Shown: piece by piece, positions 35,295-43,384 of the stretch
Numbering within the stretch: position 1 is the first letter of the stretch
Layout: each line of letters starts with the position of its first letter
Notes under the pieces: model-generated
What the model was told of the DNA's origin: nothing
The model's database searches: none
The model's input: the letters and a program-made list of their open reading frames with translations, nothing else
Position numbers and translations under genes: made by a program
DNA from: CAVYGN01 sp964413265
GTDB lineage: Bacteria > Spirochaetota > Brevinematia > Brevinematales > JAOACQ01
DNA length: 64,000 nucleotides
Reading direction: 5' to 3'
NCBI GenBank assembly: GCA_964413265.1
Contig: CAYPRX010000002.1
Span: 75,899-139,898, forward strand

Positions 35295-36458
35295 TTAATC
35301 AAAAACCGTTCTGCCGCCGTATTGTTCAGTTTCGGATTTTTCTTTTGCAACTACGGCACCAAAATCAGCATGAGGGTCAAGTTCTTCTTCGATCTTTCTT
35401 GATATGCCATATAGCCTTTTGAGGCAGTTCAGTTTATCAGGCCCGCCAAGCCGGGCCTTCCGGATCGCATCCTCAAGAATGGAAATTGACTCGTCGTATG
35501 TTTTCAGAGGGACAGGAAAGGGATGGGAATCCTTACCGCCATGGGCGAAAGAAAAACGGGCTGGATCTGAAAATCTTGAGGGTGTACCGTAAATTACTTC
35601 GCTTACCAGCACAAGAGATTGAAGAGTGCGTGGTCCAACACCCTTAATAAGGAGAAGTTTACAAAAATCAGAGGGCTGTTCTTCATAGGCAGTAGCTAAA
35701 ACGGCTCCAAGCCTTTTTAAATTTATATCAGAAGGCATTACCTCATGTCTGGCTGGCATTATTATTTTCTTAATTTCGGCTAAAGTTTTATCCGGGTTAT
35801 AGTGAGAGAGGTTTACTATGCTTTTCTTTGTTATCCTGGCATCCCTGTGGGTAAGATTCAGGATTTGGCCCATGTTTTCACCAACGATGCCTGTATGAGG
35901 CTCTTCATCGAATGATTTTAAATTTGAAGAAAGCCAGTGGTAACGTCTCGCTGTTCTTTTCTGCGTGTTCATCCCCTGCTGCACTACCGACCAGTCTCCT
36001 GTGTCAGTTGTGATGAAATTGTGAAGGTAAAGCTGAAAGCCATCCTGAACGGCCGTATTATCGATCTTTGCACTCAGCCTGCTGGCCATGACTAAACTAT
36101 CACCGTCAATCCCTGTAAGATTGGAAACCTCCAGCAGCTCTGCCGGTGTCCTCCTAGAGTATTTGCCCCTCCCTCCGCAGATGAAAATTCCGATTTCTCT
36201 GGATATTGGTTCAAGTCCTCTTTTCAGAGATCCCATTACTGAGGTAGTGATTCCCGAAGAGTGCCAATCCATTCCAAGTACGCAACCCAGCGATTGAAAC
36301 CATAATGGATCGCTGAGTCGTCTTATAAATTCCCTGTTTCCATATAATTCAACAATAGACTCTGCAATTAGAGCCCCTAATTTTGCCATCCTGTCATAGA
36401 GCCATTTAGGTACGCTTCCATAGTGCAGTGGTAGGTCGGCTGTTCCAGTTCGTCTCAT
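35295..36458 (-). CDS. DUF763 protein
   Basis: A 387-residue protein that starts MRRTGTADLPLHYGSVPKWLYDRM, the hallmark opening of DUF763, a family I know mainly from archaea and thermophilic bacteria and whose function is undetermined. About residues 268-290 hold IKGVGPRTLQSLVLVSEVIYG, a good helix-hairpin-helix motif (GVGPRT at 273-278), so non-specific DNA binding is plausible. The C-terminal tail is charged. The ATG overlaps the stop of the aldo/keto reductase gene (ATGA), so the two are translationally coupled. Confidence 0.88.
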   Translation of the reverse strand: MRRTGTADLPLHYGSVPKWLYDRMAKLGALIAESIVELYGNREFIRRLSDPLWFQSLGCVLGMDWHSSGITTSVMGSLKRGLEPISREIGIFICGGRGKYSRRTPAELLEVSNLTGIDGDSLVMASRLSAKIDNTAVQDGFQLYLHNFITTDTGDWSVVQQGMNTQKRTARRYHWLSSNLKSFDEEPHTGIVGENMGQILNLTHRDARITKKSIVNLSHYNPDKTLAEIKKIIMPARHEVMPSDINLKRLGAVLATAYEEQPSDFCKLLLIKGVGPRTLQSLVLVSEVIYGTPSRFSDPARFSFAHGGKDSHPFPVPLKTYDESISILEDAIRKARLGGPDKLNCLKRLYGISRKIEEELDPHADFGAVVAKEKSETEQYGGRTVFD

Positions 36459-37444
36459 AGGTTCAGTATTGCCATTCTTGGCGCATCGTAGCGGGTACCG
36501 GCTACAGATTCAGGAGAGAAAATATCGCTGATCTCGGATATTTCGTCACGGCTCAGGACAATATTGACTGCTTTAATGTTTTGCCTGAGATAAGATTCAT
36601 GACGGGTGCCGGGAATAGGGATAATATCATCACCCTGGGAAAGGAGCCAGGACAAAGCAAGCTGTCCGGGAGTGCATTTCTTTTTTTGTGCGATTACTTC
36701 GAATTTTTCCAGTAGCTGTAGATTTTTTTTCAAATTTTCTTCCTGAAAACGTGGATGCCCCCATCTGAAATCACTCCGTTCAAATCCGGAAGTGGATTTG
36801 AACCTGCCTGTTAAAAAACCCCTCCCTATAGGGCTGTAGGCAACAAAAGCAATACCCAACTCACGGACAGTCTTCAATATCTCCCCTTCAGGATCACGGC
36901 TCCAGAGAGAATACTCGGTTTGAAGAGCTGTGATAGGATGAACTGCATTTGCTCGTCTTATAGTGTTCGGGCCGGCTTCGGAGAGACCTATAAATCTTAC
37001 CTTCCCCTCTTTTACCAGACGGCTCATTGCATCGACAGTCTCTTCAATAGGCGTATTTTTATCAACGCGGTGCTGGTAATAAAGATCAATGACATCGATG
37101 CCGAGTCGTTTCAGGCTCATTTCACAAGCGGTTTTAACATATTCCTTACTGCCATTAACCCCCAGGAAAGCGCCGTTAACACCGCGCATGTTGCCGAATT
37201 TTGTAGCGAGTATTATTCTTTTACGCCAGCCTCCATGAAGTGCCTGATTAAGCAGGATCTCATTATGTCCGACTCCATACATATCGGCGGTATCTAAGAA
37301 ATTGATACCTAGATCGATTGCCTTATGAATAAGCTTTATTGAATCCCGGTCATTTGATTTACCGTAAAATTCCGACATTCCCATGCATCCAAGTCCGATT
37401 GCTGATACGTATAATCCACTATTACCCAGTTTTCTTTTTTTCAT
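36455..37444 (-). CDS. Aldo/keto reductase
   Basis: An NADPH-dependent (beta/alpha)8 oxidoreductase of the YghZ/yakC-like group. The catalytic tetrad is visible: Asp51 and Tyr56 in DTADMYG, Lys82 in ATKFG, and His125 in YYQHRVD. The cofactor region is IPIPGTRHESYLRQNI. The natural substrate is unknown; such enzymes often reduce aldehydes. The stop overlaps the DUF763 start by 4 bp, and a lipoprotein gene lies 12 bp upstream. Confidence 0.93.
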   Translation of the reverse strand: MKKRKLGNSGLYVSAIGLGCMGMSEFYGKSNDRDSIKLIHKAIDLGINFLDTADMYGVGHNEILLNQALHGGWRKRIILATKFGNMRGVNGAFLGVNGSKEYVKTACEMSLKRLGIDVIDLYYQHRVDKNTPIEETVDAMSRLVKEGKVRFIGLSEAGPNTIRRANAVHPITALQTEYSLWSRDPEGEILKTVRELGIAFVAYSPIGRGFLTGRFKSTSGFERSDFRWGHPRFQEENLKKNLQLLEKFEVIAQKKKCTPGQLALSWLLSQGDDIIPIPGTRHESYLRQNIKAVNIVLSRDEISEISDIFSPESVAGTRYDAPRMAILNL

Positions 37445-37456
37445 GGATTTGATCCC

Positions 37457-38104
37457 CTATTTCAGAAGATTAGCAAATTCTGACCTGGAAAGTTCCAGAT
37501 ATGCGTTTGTATCACTCTTGAAACTGTCCTCTAGAGCGCTTTTATCCTCATCGAATCTATTTTCAACTGAAAATTTCCCATTTACAAGAACGATCCTTCC
37601 GAAGTAATAAATTTTATTCCGTTCAAGATTCATAATGAAGGGATAACGGAATAATTTAACCACATTACCAGGATATCCGTATGGATACGGTTCATAATAG
37701 TAGACATGGTAGTGTGGCCATCCCCAACCCCATCCCCAACCCCATCCGCTGACAACGTATTCATCAGGATAATAATATTGACTATAATCTGGTACTTCGG
37801 TAAAGTAAACGGATCTTACGAAATGATTCCCGGATGGTATAGGTATCAGGAAATAATCTGTCTTTCCCGGTTCGAAGGCATGAGTGTACACACGGTCTAA
37901 TAGAAGATCAGGTTCGGCTCCTTTCATATCAAGATAGATTCCCTGGTCGGCGTCTATAGTATAAGATCCGAAGATAAAGGTGTCAAACTGGTGTTTCACC
38001 GATATGAAATTTTCTGGCATTACAGCAACTGAAACCCACGGTGTGCATGAATATAACAGCAGGAAAAACACTCCTGTCATGATAATACTTTTTATTTTAA
38101 TCAT
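37457..38104 (-). CDS. Lipoprotein with Gly-Trp repeat
   Basis: A 215-residue protein with a lipoprotein signal (lipobox LLYSC, Cys20). Its middle is exceptional: about residues 120-128 read GWGWGWGWGW, followed by a Tyr/Pro-rich stretch (HYHVYYYEPYPYGYP). The flanks look like a beta-rich domain (DRVYTHAFEPGKTDYFLIPIPSGNHFVRSVYF). I do not recognise the family. It lies 12 bp upstream of the aldo/keto reductase on the same strand, with a weak link. Confidence 0.65.
   Translation of the reverse strand: MIKIKSIIMTGVFFLLLYSCTPWVSVAVMPENFISVKHQFDTFIFGSYTIDADQGIYLDMKGAEPDLLLDRVYTHAFEPGKTDYFLIPIPSGNHFVRSVYFTEVPDYSQYYYPDEYVVSGWGWGWGWGWPHYHVYYYEPYPYGYPGNVVKLFRYPFIMNLERNKIYYFGRIVLVNGKFSVENRFDEDKSALEDSFKSDTNAYLELSRSEFANLLK
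37718..37747. repeat. 12-bp tandem repeat encoding Gly-Trp
   Basis: The unit CCATCCCCAACC occurs twice in full and once in half. It encodes the Gly-Trp run of the lipoprotein on the minus strand. Both unit size and its half (6 bp) preserve the frame, so length could vary without breaking the gene. Confidence 0.85.
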
Positions 38105-38319
38105 AAACTCTCCTTTCCATACTGCATATAACCGATATTTTCACTCATGAAAAAAGGATCATTTTGGATCCTAAATAATATATTATCAAATTCTTATAAA
38201 GTCAATCGACAGGTTTAAAATTGAACTTTCACAGTTTAAGACGACCGCCGAGGTAAAAATTGGATAGTTTTTACTAAAAAATTTAAAATAATAATATAAC
38301 TTGACTCAAAAGGTATTAA

Positions 38320-41300
38320 ATGTTGTCCTTTTTGGAAACTATCCGCTCGGCTTTTCAAGTTGATAAATTGTCAGGTCTCTTTGGTGAGAATGGTAAAGCC
38401 GAGATAAATATTCCTCTGGGGGCCCTTCCTTTTCTTCTCGGAGAACTGACTAAGAACTACACTTGTTTCTATATAGCTATGAATGAGATGGAAGCGGAAG
38501 ACATTTATGAAAGCCTCCAATCGATCAAATCGTCAACTCTTTTTTTCCCGGAAGTGGATGTAATTCCGTTTTCAAATGTGTTTCCGTCTCCTGATAAATT
38601 ATCAGACAGGGTATCAACTATTTATGAATTAATAAAGGGTAAAAAAGCTGTTGTTATTCTAACGCTGGAATCATATCTGAGAAAAATCCCCCCGATTGCA
38701 TTTTTTAAGAAGAGCATTATTAAACTCAAAATAGGAGGAATTATCGATAGGAATGAATTGATTGATACTCTGGTTTCCTATCAATATTTACGGGATATTA
38801 AAACAACAGAGCAGGGTTATTTTTCTGTTAGGGGAGATATTGTCGATATTTTCCCGCCAAATTATCCTTATGGACTGAGGTTGAATTTTCTCGGAGATGA
38901 GATTGAGTCCATTAAAACCTTCAATGCAGCTTCACAGAAATCATTTGGTTCCCTGGAAGAATTTGAACTCATCCCGGCAAATGAATTTGCTGCAGTCAAG
39001 GAAATTATGAGTGAAAAAAACAAGGATTTATTAAATGAAAATACAATACACTCCAGCTTCCCTAAATTTTACAAAGAGCTTTCTCATATTCTTCATTATG
39101 CATCGGGCAGTAAGGTAATAGTTTCCGGTTATAAAGTATGGAAGGGCTTGGATGTCATAATCTCAAAATATTCACAGTTTAGTTCTTACAGAGAAGATTT
39201 GATATGGGATATTGAAAAGATAGGTGAATTTGAAAAAGACTGCAGCATTCTAAGGCTTGTTCCGAAGGCAGAGGATTTATTGCCTTCGCGGATTACCGAA
39301 GCTCCAGAATTCGGCGAAGGTTTTTCCAGATTTATTGCTGATATTGACCTGGCTTATTTAAAGAAAGGTTACAGGATATTCCTCCTTGTTGAGTATGATG
39401 ATCTCGCAAAAAGACTGGCTGGTATACTTAAAAATTTCAATCCGAAAATTGCCGGAATCGATGAGGATATCAATGAAAATACATCTCTTGCTATAATAGT
39501 TATAAATTACGAGCATGGCTTTGAATTATCTGGTCCTGCCGGCAAATATCTGATTCTTTCAGAAAGTGATATAAGCGGGAAAAAACGCCTTTTTCGAAAG
39601 AGGATAAGGCAGATAGACACGCTCTTCGAGGATATCGAAGACATACATGAAGGCGAATATATAGTTCATCTGAATTACGGCATTGGAATATTCAAGAATA
39701 TCGAGAGAATTAATGTTCTTGGCAAGGAAAAGGATTATATATTGCTGGAATACGCCCAGGAAGAGAAATTGTATGTACCTCTGGAACAGTCTAACCTGAT
39801 CGGAAAATATGTTGGCGGTCTCACAAAAAAACCTTTGCTCGATTCACTAGGAGGAAAGAGCTGGGCTAAAAAAAAGGAAAGAGTAAAAGCTAGTATAGAA
39901 GAATACGCCAGAAGACTGGTAGCTATTTATGCAAAAAGGAGTACCTTATCCGGCCATATTTTCTCTCCTGATACTTCATGGCAGAAGGATTTTGAAGACA
40001 GGTTTGAATATATTGAAACACCCGATCAGGTTAAGGTAATCGAGGAAATAAAGCGTGATATGGAAAATTCAAAGCCGATGGACCGGCTATTATGCGGTGA
40101 TGTAGGATTTGGAAAAACTGAAGTCGCAATGCGCTGTGCTTTCAAGGCTGTTATGGACGGGAGGCAGGTGGCTATAATTGCTCCGACAACAGTTCTTGTG
40201 GAACAGCATTATTATACATTTATGGAAAGGTTTAAAAGCTTTCCCATAAGAATCGAATTTATATCCAGGTTTACTGAACCGGATAAATTGAGATCAGTCA
40301 TTCAGGGTTTAAGAGAACACCAGATTGATATCATCATAGGAACACATAAATTGTTTTCTAGGAAACTGTCTTTCCATTCGCTTGGTCTCATGATCATCGA
40401 TGAAGAACATAAGTTCGGAGTCAATCACAAGGAAATAATGAAAGAGAGGTATCCTCTTGTCGACTTCTTATCACTCTCAGCAACACCGATACCCAGGACT
40501 CTTAATATGGCTATGTCAACATTGCGTGATATAAGCCTTCTTGAAACGCCGCCGGATATGAGAATAGCCGTTGAAACCTATGTTTCTGATTTCACTGTAG
40601 ATATAATAAAATTTGCGATTGAGGCCGAATTATCAAGGGAAGGGCAGGTTTTTTTCGTCCATAATACAATAAAGAGGCTGCCCGAATATGCCAATATGAT
40701 TCATACAGCAGTGCCCTATGCAAGAATCGCGATAGGTCATGGACAGATGGATGAAAAAAATCTCGAAGAGGCTTTTATTGGGTTTGTCAGAGGAGATTAT
40801 AACGTATTCGTTTCTACGACTATTATAGATTCAGGACTGGATATACCAAACGCCAATACTATTATCATAAGCGATGCTCATCGGTTCGGTCTTTCTCAGC
40901 TCTATCAGCTCAAGGGACGTGTTGGCAGATCGAAACGGCAGGGATATGCATATTTTCTCTATCCGGAAACGAAAAATCTTACGGAAACAGCCCAAAAAAG
41001 GCTCTTTGTGATAAATGAGTATACGAATCTCGGTGCAGGATTCAATATTGCTCTTAAAGACCTTGAGATCAGGGGGGCCGGGAATATTCTGGGGCGTGAA
41101 CAGCATGGCAATATCATATCAGTAGGTTTTGATGTATATACAAGACTGCTGCGTGAAGAAGTTGAAAAACTTAAAGGGACATTAATTGAGGAAACTGATA
41201 CACTCATCGATCTGAATTATGATGCATTCATTCCTGAGTTTTATATATCCGACAATGCCTCCAAAATGGAAATCTATAAAAAGATCCTTTCAGTCAGAAG

Positions 41301-41640
41301 TGAGGATGAGATAAAGTCCCTTTTCATCGAGCTTACCGATAGATTTGGTGCTATACCTGCGGAGGTTAACGCACTCTTCGAAATTTCACGCCTCAAGATC
41401 AGAGCTTCCTCTCTCGGAATTGATTCAATCATCGAAAAAAAAGACAATATTGAATTTGTCCTTTCTCGTTTTTCAAAAGTAGATCCGATGAAGGTTATGG
41501 TTTTAAAGCAGACCGGAAACCATGAAATAAGTGTGAATCCTGTTGAAAAGAACAAGATCTTTTATAAAAGTTTTCAATCCGGTATTATAATAAAAGTTAA
41601 GAGGCTCATAAACTTCCTGGATGATATAAAGGAGTCCTGA
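38320..41640 (+). CDS. mfd: Transcription-repair coupling factor Mfd
   Basis: Removes RNA polymerase stalled at lesions and recruits UvrA. The 1106 residues show the full plan: UvrB-homology domain (about 1-350), the RNA-polymerase-interacting CarD-like domain (EGEYIVHLNYGIGIFKNIERI, from about 440), a helicase core with Walker A GDVGFGKTEVA near residue 593, DEEH in IIDEEHKFG near 694 and motif VI QLKGRVGRSKRQG, and the C-terminal autoinhibitory domain. uvrB lies in this window too, at 50545. A possible promoter (TTGGAT at 38260, TAAAAT at 38284, 18-bp spacer) is weak. Confidence 0.97.
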   Translation: MLSFLETIRSAFQVDKLSGLFGENGKAEINIPLGALPFLLGELTKNYTCFYIAMNEMEAEDIYESLQSIKSSTLFFPEVDVIPFSNVFPSPDKLSDRVSTIYELIKGKKAVVILTLESYLRKIPPIAFFKKSIIKLKIGGIIDRNELIDTLVSYQYLRDIKTTEQGYFSVRGDIVDIFPPNYPYGLRLNFLGDEIESIKTFNAASQKSFGSLEEFELIPANEFAAVKEIMSEKNKDLLNENTIHSSFPKFYKELSHILHYASGSKVIVSGYKVWKGLDVIISKYSQFSSYREDLIWDIEKIGEFEKDCSILRLVPKAEDLLPSRITEAPEFGEGFSRFIADIDLAYLKKGYRIFLLVEYDDLAKRLAGILKNFNPKIAGIDEDINENTSLAIIVINYEHGFELSGPAGKYLILSESDISGKKRLFRKRIRQIDTLFEDIEDIHEGEYIVHLNYGIGIFKNIERINVLGKEKDYILLEYAQEEKLYVPLEQSNLIGKYVGGLTKKPLLDSLGGKSWAKKKERVKASIEEYARRLVAIYAKRSTLSGHIFSPDTSWQKDFEDRFEYIETPDQVKVIEEIKRDMENSKPMDRLLCGDVGFGKTEVAMRCAFKAVMDGRQVAIIAPTTVLVEQHYYTFMERFKSFPIRIEFISRFTEPDKLRSVIQGLREHQIDIIIGTHKLFSRKLSFHSLGLMIIDEEHKFGVNHKEIMKERYPLVDFLSLSATPIPRTLNMAMSTLRDISLLETPPDMRIAVETYVSDFTVDIIKFAIEAELSREGQVFFVHNTIKRLPEYANMIHTAVPYARIAIGHGQMDEKNLEEAFIGFVRGDYNVFVSTTIIDSGLDIPNANTIIISDAHRFGLSQLYQLKGRVGRSKRQGYAYFLYPETKNLTETAQKRLFVINEYTNLGAGFNIALKDLEIRGAGNILGREQHGNIISVGFDVYTRLLREEVEKLKGTLIEETDTLIDLNYDAFIPEFYISDNASKMEIYKKILSVRSEDEIKSLFIELTDRFGAIPAEVNALFEISRLKIRASSLGIDSIIEKKDNIEFVLSRFSKVDPMKVMVLKQTGNHEISVNPVEKNKIFYKSFQSGIIIKVKRLINFLDDIKES

Positions 41641-41694
41641 AATAATGACAGGTAGTCTCTTAATGGTTCCCCTGTATTTTCAGCTCAATTAAGG

Positions 41695-42093
41695 TTATTG
41701 AGACGGCCAGAATAATTTTTTAACGAGGGGAATCAGTAGAAAAATCACTCCTATTATTACTGCATTTAATGCGGCCAGCAAAACAGCTCCTGCTGAAATG
41801 TCCTTAATGATTGCTATTTTTTTGCTCTTTTTCCCGCCTCCATACCTGTCACAGAGCCTTTCAAGGGCAGTATTGAATAATTCTGAAACAAGAACAAAAA
41901 ATATCGATAAGATTACAAACCCCCATTCCAGGGAACTGATTCCAAGATAAAAACCGGTGATCAATACAAGTATTATAAATATGAGATGAAAACGAAAATT
42001 CTGCTCGAGAAGTACTGTTTTAAAAATCCCGCTGAAAGCATGTAAGAGACTCAGCCTCATTTTTTTCAGATTGATAAAATTTTTCATAAACAA
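41695..42093 (-). CDS. dgkA: Diacylglycerol / undecaprenol kinase (DgkA family)
   Basis: A small integral-membrane lipid kinase (132 residues) with three transmembrane helices. The family signature is seen as SELFNTALERLCD followed by KDISAGAVLLAALNAVIIG. It phosphorylates diacylglycerol or undecaprenol; which one is not decidable here. The start may be TTG at 42093, correctly spaced from a GGGAG, or the ATG two codons later; the spacing favours TTG. That GGGAG lies in the 3' arm of the hairpin at 42105-42128. Confidence 0.88.
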   Translation of the reverse strand: MFMKNFINLKKMRLSLLHAFSGIFKTVLLEQNFRFHLIFIILVLITGFYLGISSLEWGFVILSIFFVLVSELFNTALERLCDRYGGGKKSKKIAIIKDISAGAVLLAALNAVIIGVIFLLIPLVKKLFWPSQ

Positions 42094-42104
42094 AGTCGGA
42101 GACT

Positions 42105-42128
42105 CCCGCCCGTAATAAAACGGGCGGG
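42105..42128. repeat. Perfect 8-bp inverted repeat between tRNA-Asp and dgkA
   Basis: CCCGCCCG, eight bases of loop, then CGGGCGGG. On the minus strand it lies between the tRNA-Asp gene and dgkA. It could end the tRNA transcript, but no T-run follows the stem; the stem instead covers the likely ribosome binding site of dgkA. Confidence 0.7.
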
Positions 42129-42142
42129 GGCTATTAAATTAT

Positions 42143-42216
42143 CGGGGTTGACGGGACTTGAACCCGCGACACCTGACGTGACAGGCCAGTACTCTAACCA
42201 GCTGAGCTACAACCCC
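42143..42216 (-). tRNA. tRNA-Asp (GTC)
   Basis: Cloverleaf with acceptor GGGGTTG/CAACCCC, D arm with GCTC, anticodon stem CTGGC/GTCAG, loop CTGTCAC with anticodon GTC, T arm GTTCAAG. Discriminator G73; no encoded CCA. Third gene of a three-tRNA cluster. Confidence 0.95.
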
Positions 42217-42225
42217 TTCTGACTT

Positions 42226-42299
42226 TAGCGGGAGGGGGAATTGAACCCTCGACACGCGGATTATGATTCCGCTGCTCTGACCATCTGAGCTATCCCGCC
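42226..42299 (-). tRNA. Elongator tRNA-Met (CAT)
   Basis: Acceptor GGCGGGA/TCCCGCT (closing G-U), anticodon stem GCGGA/TCCGC, loop ATCATAA, T arm GTTCAAT. The sequence matches the usual bacterial elongator tRNA-Met pattern. No encoded CCA. Confidence 0.93.
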
Positions 42300-42307
42300 G
42301 AACTATT

Positions 42308-42381
<74 letters not shown>

Positions 42382-42404
42382 ATGTTGTCTTGAAAAGGGA
42401 AATA

Positions 42405-42433
42405 ATTATATTTTAAAAGGTCCGATCTGTCAA
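42405..42433 (-). promoter_or_regulatory. Perfect-consensus promoter of the fMet-Met-Asp tRNA cluster
   Basis: On the minus strand TTGACA (plus 42428-42433), 17-bp spacer, TATAAT (plus 42405-42410), 23 bp before the first tRNA. It starts 3 bp after the trmJ stop codon. Confidence 0.85.
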
Positions 42434-42435
42434 AT

Positions 42436-43176
42436 TTAAGCATTGTGGCCTCCTGAAGCATCTTTTTTAAGCTGAAGAAATTTTCCTTTAATTCTTTCGA
42501 ATAAATTTTTGATGATTAGACAGTCATTAACATCAAGATTAGCCCTGAGCATGATCTTGTTCATGAAATTTTTCAGGCGCCAGGATGGAACTGTTTTGAA
42601 AAAATCCATCTCTTCGAAAGCCGAAACCATGCTTTTCATCATATCATCGTGATTCTGACGGGAAGCTGGATTAGAAAAAACGGTTTTCTTCCTCTTTTGG
42701 GAAATACGGGTCCTGTATATATCATAGAGAGTTATCATAACTGACTGAGAAAGATTGATGGAGGGGAACGATTCCGACGATGGAATTGTACAGATGAGGT
42801 CACAGCTCCTGATCTCATCGTTTGTCAGTCCGTATTTCTCCCTGCCGAATACCAGGCTTACATTTCTGTTATTATAAAACATCAGATATTCAGAAAAATC
42901 TTCAAGTGTAAAATCTCTTTTCCTCCATTGTCCGATGCGCCTTGTAACAGCAGCAGAAAGATCTGCTTTCCTGAGCGCTTCTTCAAGACTTGAAAAGAGT
43001 CTGGCTTTTTTAAGGATGCCAGAAGCATGCACCGCATAGTTCATTGCAACCTGCGAGAGATGGTCACATTGAGGGTTAACCAGTGCGAGATTCGATACTT
43101 CCATGTTCATCATGGCTCTCGAAATAGCGCCAATATTTTCCTCGCCTTCTGTTTCAACCAATACAACAGTAATCAA
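42436..43176 (-). CDS. trmJ: tRNA/rRNA 2'-O-methyltransferase, TrmJ-like SPOUT family
   Basis: A SpoU/TrmH-family methyltransferase with trefoil-knot AdoMet binding. It opens VVLVETEGEENIGAISRAMMNM (motif 1, with the catalytic-region Asn and Arg), then LVFGREKYGLTNDEI (motif 2) and PSINLSQSV (motif 3). The C-terminal extension of about 80 residues matches TrmJ, which methylates position 32 of tRNA; that assignment is by resemblance. It lies upstream of the tRNA cluster on the same strand, a neighbourhood that fits a tRNA-modifying enzyme. Confidence 0.85.
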   Translation of the reverse strand: MITVVLVETEGEENIGAISRAMMNMEVSNLALVNPQCDHLSQVAMNYAVHASGILKKARLFSSLEEALRKADLSAAVTRRIGQWRKRDFTLEDFSEYLMFYNNRNVSLVFGREKYGLTNDEIRSCDLICTIPSSESFPSINLSQSVMITLYDIYRTRISQKRKKTVFSNPASRQNHDDMMKSMVSAFEEMDFFKTVPSWRLKNFMNKIMLRANLDVNDCLIIKNLFERIKGKFLQLKKDASGGHNA

Positions 43177-43321
43177 TGAAGAGCCGCCTCAATAAGTATT
43201 TTAGCTTCTGGAAATTTTTTCTGATAAAGAGTTCAGTATAGACAAAGAGAATTATAGCATAATTATTTTGATTTTTCTAAAATAAAAAAATAACCGGATT
43301 ACTGTAAATGGCTTTGAATTT

Positions 43322-43350
43322 TTGATTTAACGGCACTGTACGATTATAAT
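43322..43350 (+). promoter_or_regulatory. Promoter of ileS
   Basis: TTGATT at 43322-43327, a 17-bp spacer, and TATAAT at 43345-43350, 34 bp before the ileS start codon. No T-box-like leader is visible in the short remaining sequence. Confidence 0.7.
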
Positions 43351-43384
43351 AATAAACTCTTTTGCAATGCGGAGGAATTCTTTT

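Noticed and set aside
38260..38289. Possible mfd promoter (TTGGAT-18-TAAAAT)
   Set aside because: Weak -35 and non-optimal spacing in very AT-rich sequence; such matches are expected by chance.
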